From assembly GCA_000961805.1 (NCBI GenBank), contig LADV01000221.1, forward strand, positions 1 through 8,055: a DNA stretch of 8,055 nt, written 5' to 3'. Of the stretch, positions 6,035-8,055 are shown piece after piece. The stretch's first letter is position 1. Each line of letters begins with the position of its first letter. Origin of the DNA: Peptococcaceae bacterium BRH_c23. Lineage in GTDB: Bacteria > Bacillota_B > Desulfitobacteriia > Desulfitobacteriales > Desulfitobacteriaceae. The notes under the pieces are model-generated. The model was not told the origin of the DNA and ran no database searches. It was given only the letters and a program-made list of their open reading frames with translations. A program made the position numbers and the translations under genes.

Positions 6035-6072
6035 GGTCGTCGAGGTAGAATGTTATTATTATCGCGTCGTAG

Positions 6073-6189
6073 TGTACGGGGAAATATATTGAGCCAGATC
6101 GTTCTTTTTTTGACGGTCTGGCCGTTTATTTTGCGGATGAAAAATAGGATGGCCACTGTTATTTGGAAGGAATATTAAGGAAGATGTAG
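6073..6189 (+). pseudogene. Possible gene remnant with one in-frame stop
   Basis: The frame from 6073 reads GKYIEPDRSFFDGLAVYFAD then EK, reaches TAG 6145-6147, and continues DGHCYLEGILRKM to TAG 6187-6189. Both halves look like protein, and the stop replaces a single codon. No start is present. It contains a small hairpin (6093-6101 with 6114-6122). The family is not recognised, and chance is possible. Confidence 0.25.
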
Positions 6190-6234
6190 AATGTTGATAA
6201 GTAGTATAGGGTATTTTCAAGTTGGAGGGAAGTT

Positions 6235-6675
6235 ATGGACGAATTTGCATTTCAACAATTTTTGTATGAACAAATACCCATAACTGAGAAAATGAGGTTA
6301 GAGGTCATTAAGTTCAAACCTTCCAGTGTAAAAATGCTGGCTAGGCTAGAACCAAATTATAATCACAAGCATACTGCGTTTGCGGGTAGTATTAATAGTT
6401 TGATGACGCTGTGTGGCTGGGGAGTAGTTTTTGCAAATGTAAAGGAATTTGATCCAAATCCACATATTGTAATTCAAAAGAGCAATATTGAATACTTATT
6501 TCCTATAGAAAAGGACTTCGTAGCAGAGTGTAAGATAGAAAGGAAAGAAGACATAGAAAAGTTTCTACTGACCTTCAACAAGTTCAGCCGGGCTCGAATA
6601 AAGTTAAATGTGTATTGCAAAGATGAAAATAAGCTATTATCAAAATTTGAAGGACAGTACGTAGTGTTTAGATAG
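6235..6675 (+). CDS. YiiD C-terminal domain thioesterase-like protein
   Basis: A 146-residue hot-dog fold protein, the stand-alone form of the YiiD_C (PF09500) putative thioesterase domain. The characteristic block is NYNHKHTAFAGSINSL (residues 41-56), followed by CGWGVVFANVKE. The second signature is IVIQKSNIEYLFPIEKDF (78-95), where family members have a polar .Q.S.I.YL.P pattern. These regions form the substrate tunnel of hot-dog enzymes, but the true substrate (an acyl-CoA or acyl-ACP) is not known. The start is ATG 6235, 6 bases after GGAGG (6224-6228). Length and both signatures are complete, so the gene looks functional. It is a single gene between remnants, so context does not suggest a pathway. 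No membrane segment; cytosolic. Confidence 0.82.
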   Translation: MDEFAFQQFLYEQIPITEKMRLEVIKFKPSSVKMLARLEPNYNHKHTAFAGSINSLMTLCGWGVVFANVKEFDPNPHIVIQKSNIEYLFPIEKDFVAECKIERKEDIEKFLLTFNKFSRARIKLNVYCKDENKLLSKFEGQYVVFR

Positions 6676-6741
6676 TTTTTAGAGCACTTTGTTTTGTCTT
6701 TGCAACATATCCCTACGCCTTCCCTGTCAAGTGGTCACATT

Positions 6742-6770
6742 CTACCCCCGGCTAAATCCCGCCGGGGTAG
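6742..6770 (+). repeat. GC-rich hairpin resembling an IS21-type element end
   Basis: CTACCCCCGGC (6742-6752) pairs with GCCGGGGTAG (6761-6770) with one bulged C, giving a 10-bp GC-rich stem without a T-run. It is preceded by GTCAAGTGGTCACATT (6726-6741). From memory, the phrase GGTCA...CCCCGGC...GCCGGGG resembles the DNA beyond istB in IS21-family elements. It could also act as the terminator of the thioesterase gene, 67 bases upstream. The following cupin gene has lost its 5' end at this point, which fits a mobile-element scar. Confidence 0.4.
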
Positions 6771-6800
6771 CTGTCTGATGTAACTAGTTCGTATGTATAT

Positions 6801-7073
6801 GTGTCGGTGATTGCTATCCCTACCATGGAACTAATAAGGCTAAAGGAGAAACATACTCATGAATTTGATGAATACATGGTTTGTATTTTCGGCCAATATA
6901 CGGTAATTATGAATGATATAGAGTATGTTCTGAATCCGGGTGATGAAATCGTCATTCCAAAGGGTACTGAGCAATGGGGAAAGTGTATTGCTGGAACAAG
7001 AACTATCCATGCATTTGGAGGAAAACGAATTCTCGGAGTAACGAATAGTGAACTAAACGGCGCTACATCGTAA
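6801..7073 (+). pseudogene. 5'-truncated cupin domain protein
   Basis: The frame is open from 6771, just after the hairpin. A GTG at 6801 could start 90 residues, but no ribosome binding site precedes it. Cupin motif 1 is complete: KHTHEFDEYMVCIFG gives metal ligands H18, H20 and E24 and the closing G31. Motif 2 is GDEIVIPKGTEQ, in which the usual His ligand is Gln (residue 58). The C-terminal CIAGTRTIHAFGGKR is characteristic of a small cupin subfamily that normally has, as I recall, another 20-40 residues before the IAIPTMEL strand. I infer that promoter, start and first strands were lost. A functional short protein from the GTG cannot be excluded. Small cupins bind metals and ligands of many kinds, so no substrate can be given. 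Confidence 0.65.
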
Positions 7074-7102
7074 CCCTAAGCCCCTCCCAGCTCTTCGCCT
7101 CC

Positions 7103-7126
7103 GAACCGTACTCGAAGCCACGGCTC
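7103..7126 (-). ncRNA. Group II intron domain V-like remnant
   Basis: On the minus strand, GAGCCGTGGCTTCGAGTACG followed by GTTC folds as a 7-bp lower stem (GAGCCGT/ACGGTTC) with a short UUCG-type cap. GAGCCG...CGGTTC is the hallmark of domain V of bacterial group II introns and includes the AGC catalytic triad. At 24 bases it is shorter than the usual 34, so the upper stem may be deleted. An ACCCC/GGGGT mini-hairpin (7141-7152) lies just before it in minus-strand order. The patch 7078-7150 is richer in G+C than its surroundings. No intron-encoded reverse transcriptase is present. Probably a scar of the intron 3' end. Confidence 0.4.
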
Positions 7127-7242
7127 TTCTATCTGGGCGAACCCCACGGGGTAAAGTTCTAGGCATGAGGATATGGGCAAGAGGGGCGTGTTGGATAACT
7201 TACCTGCAATTTAGTTTAATAATTGTGAAGAGAGGGATTAGG

Positions 7243-7401
7243 ATGGAAAAAAGCGAAGTCATCGGTAAATTATCTGTTTGTGGACTGGATTGTTCAAGAT
7301 GCGCAGATTATGAAAACAGCGTGGATACGCTTCGTCTAAAAGATACCATAAGTATCTTAAGGTCAAGTCTTTCGCGATCAGTAAAAGTATACCAGGTCTG
7401 A
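7243..7401 (+). pseudogene. 5' fragment of a DUF3795 gene
   Basis: ATG 7243 has AGAGGGA 6 bases upstream, a good initiation site. It opens MEKSEVIGKLSVCGLDCSRC then ADYEN, the N-terminal Cys-rich signature of DUF3795 proteins (CGLDCS.C), which may bind a metal. After YEN the sequence stops resembling the family (SVDTLRLKDTISILRSSLSR) and ends at TGA 7399-7401. The product would be 52 residues, against well over 100 for the family, and the second Cys cluster is missing. I read this as a gene cut by insertion or deletion just after codon 25. An in-frame ATG at 7165 would add 26 residues, but they have no family resemblance and no binding site. Confidence 0.6.
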
Positions 7402-7540
7402 GTGCTTGAGACATCATGAGTCTAGAGCGTGAAGCTACAGCAAGCAGCCTGTACAATATTTTCCGTTGTACTTTCCCGTGGAAAAATAACGAACTAGCTA
7501 GTTATCACGAGATTTAAGCGAAAATACATCTTGAATAAAG
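7402..7540. other. Non-coding stretch with two small palindromes
   Basis: No gene is seen here. GTACAA (7451-7456) pairs with TTGTAC (7466-7471) across 9 bases. AACTAGCTAGTT (7492-7503) is a perfect 12-base palindrome of the kind bound by dimeric regulators or recombinases. Neither can be assigned. Confidence 0.35.
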
Positions 7541-7578
7541 ACACGGGTGTAGGAAGATTGATCTTCCTACACCCGTGT
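7541..7578. terminator. Strong 18-bp hairpin, probable terminator
   Basis: 7541-7558 (ACACGGGTGTAGGAAGAT) is exactly complementary to 7561-7578. Only two bases lie between the arms, so the loop in practice opens to about four to six. TTTCTATGTTT follows on the plus strand. The stem lies about 80 bases beyond the 3' end of the minus-strand gene at 7662 and could stop transcription from both sides. It is the strongest stem in the window. Confidence 0.65.
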
Positions 7579-7661
7579 TTCTATGTTTGTCCGTCCGTCT
7601 TACAATCAAAAAGAGAGCCGTTAGTCTAGAGTAAACGAGACACATACCGCTAGTTATCTGG

Positions 7662-7952
7662 TCAACTTTTTATCCTGACCTCAAAGGCCAGAATATCGCT
7701 CCTTGACTCGTATAATTTTTCTTCAAATACCTTCTTAAACCAAGCAGTTCTGTTTTTGGTGGGCGGATACTGATAGAACTTGTCGCTAACTTTGCAGATT
7801 GCTTCAATCATCTCACGTTCTTCATACCCTAAACGCTCTGCCAATTTCAGCGCCGTTGGCAGTAAATCGTAAAAACCAGTACTAATGAAGTAATCGTGCA
7901 GACTACGACGGTTCGGTTGATCAAAGTTAAGGTTAGTCAATTGCTTAGACAT
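7662..7952 (-). CDS. Uncharacterised 96-residue protein behind an IstB-like gene
   Basis: ATG 7952-7950 is preceded by GGGAGG on the minus strand with 8-base spacing. The protein looks helical and basic. It reads LNFDQPNRRSLHDYFISTGF, then LPTALKLAERLGYEEREMIE, AICKVSDKFYQYPPTKNRTA and WFKKVFEEKLYESRSDILAF. There is no membrane segment. The YPP.KNRTAWF.KVF.EKL..SR..ILAF block is distinctive and looks like a conserved nucleic-acid-associated module, but I cannot name a family. The gene follows the IstB-like C-terminus by 24 bases on the same strand and is probably co-transcribed with it. It may be an accessory gene of that mobile element (inference). Confidence 0.7.
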   Translation of the reverse strand: MSKQLTNLNFDQPNRRSLHDYFISTGFYDLLPTALKLAERLGYEEREMIEAICKVSDKFYQYPPTKNRTAWFKKVFEEKLYESRSDILAFEVRIKS

Positions 7953-7976
7953 CCTGCATTCCTCCCGAATTAAGCA

Positions 7977-8055
7977 TCACGCATTGCTCAGATTCAGTTC
8001 TCCTTTGGCATCTTTGAGCCGGTAACTTATACCGTTCATATTGAGGATTTCCGCT
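7977..8055 (-). CDS. C-terminus of an IS21 IstB-like helper ATPase
   Basis: The minus-strand frame enters from the window end and stops at TGA 7979-7977, giving the last 25 residues (AEILNMNGISYRLKDAKGEL, then NLSNA). The pattern IL.M.G.SYRLKD is the usual ending of IstB-type AAA+ ATPases, which help the IS21 transposase IstA choose and bind target DNA. The Walker motifs would lie outside the window. The assignment rests on a short tail. Other DnaC-like ATPases of mobile elements could end similarly. Confidence 0.5.
   Translation of the reverse strand, partial: AEILNMNGISYRLKDAKGELNLSNA

Noticed and set aside
5969..6178. Plus-strand frame of 69 codons from ATG 5969
   Set aside because: No ribosome binding site, odd Gly/Arg/Ser-rich composition, and it runs through a long hairpin; another frame downstream looks more protein-like.
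7259..7456. Minus-strand frame of 65 codons
   Set aside because: It opposes the DUF3795 fragment and has no ribosome binding site or recognisable motif.
1..8055. CRISPR array, tRNA, rRNA or a defence or biosynthetic cluster
   Set aside because: No regularly spaced repeats, no cloverleaf or rRNA motifs, and no set of genes forming a known system were seen on either strand.

Overview
The window reads as a decayed accessory stretch of a low-GC, Gram-positive, probably spore-forming Bacillota genome. The evidence is A+T-rich DNA, strong GGAGG-type ribosome binding sites, TTG and GTG starts, and families common in Bacilli and Clostridia (DUF4181, DUF3795, YiiD_C thioesterase, a LysM plus peptidoglycan-binding protein). 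A Desulfosporosinus- or Bacillales-like host is my inference; nothing here fixes the genus.

Layout. 1-475: the 3' end of an unknown gene and a short diverged piece of a DDE transposase. 476-910 (minus): an apparently intact small membrane protein of DUF4181 type. 1018-1176: the tail of a dead plus-strand gene that kept its terminator. 1390-2000: a SRAP (YedK/HMCES-type) gene with an early frameshift and a missing C-terminus, joined almost directly to a DDE transposase (2006-3262) that carries an in-frame stop and ends in a perfect hairpin. 3415-4095: an intact peptidoglycan-binding/LysM protein. 4096-5531: non-coding debris followed by two or three small uncharacterised genes, closed by a hairpin. 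5599-6189: a TPR pseudogene with two in-frame stops and another possible remnant. 6235-6675: an intact YiiD_C-type hot-dog thioesterase. 6742-7401: hairpins resembling mobile-element ends, a 5'-truncated cupin, a compact group II intron domain V-like motif (minus), and a truncated DUF3795 gene. 7541-8055: a strong hairpin, then a minus-strand pair made of an unknown 96-residue protein behind the C-terminus of an IS21 IstB-like ATPase.

The intact genes do not form a recognisable pathway, and I see no defence island, biosynthetic cluster or CRISPR array. The unifying theme is serial mobile-element insertion, deletion and gene decay, leaving a few intact single genes between remnants. The best leads for something new are the small conserved-looking unknown proteins at 4612-5004, 5172-5531 and 7662-7952, plus the long wobble-paired hairpin at 5998-6034.
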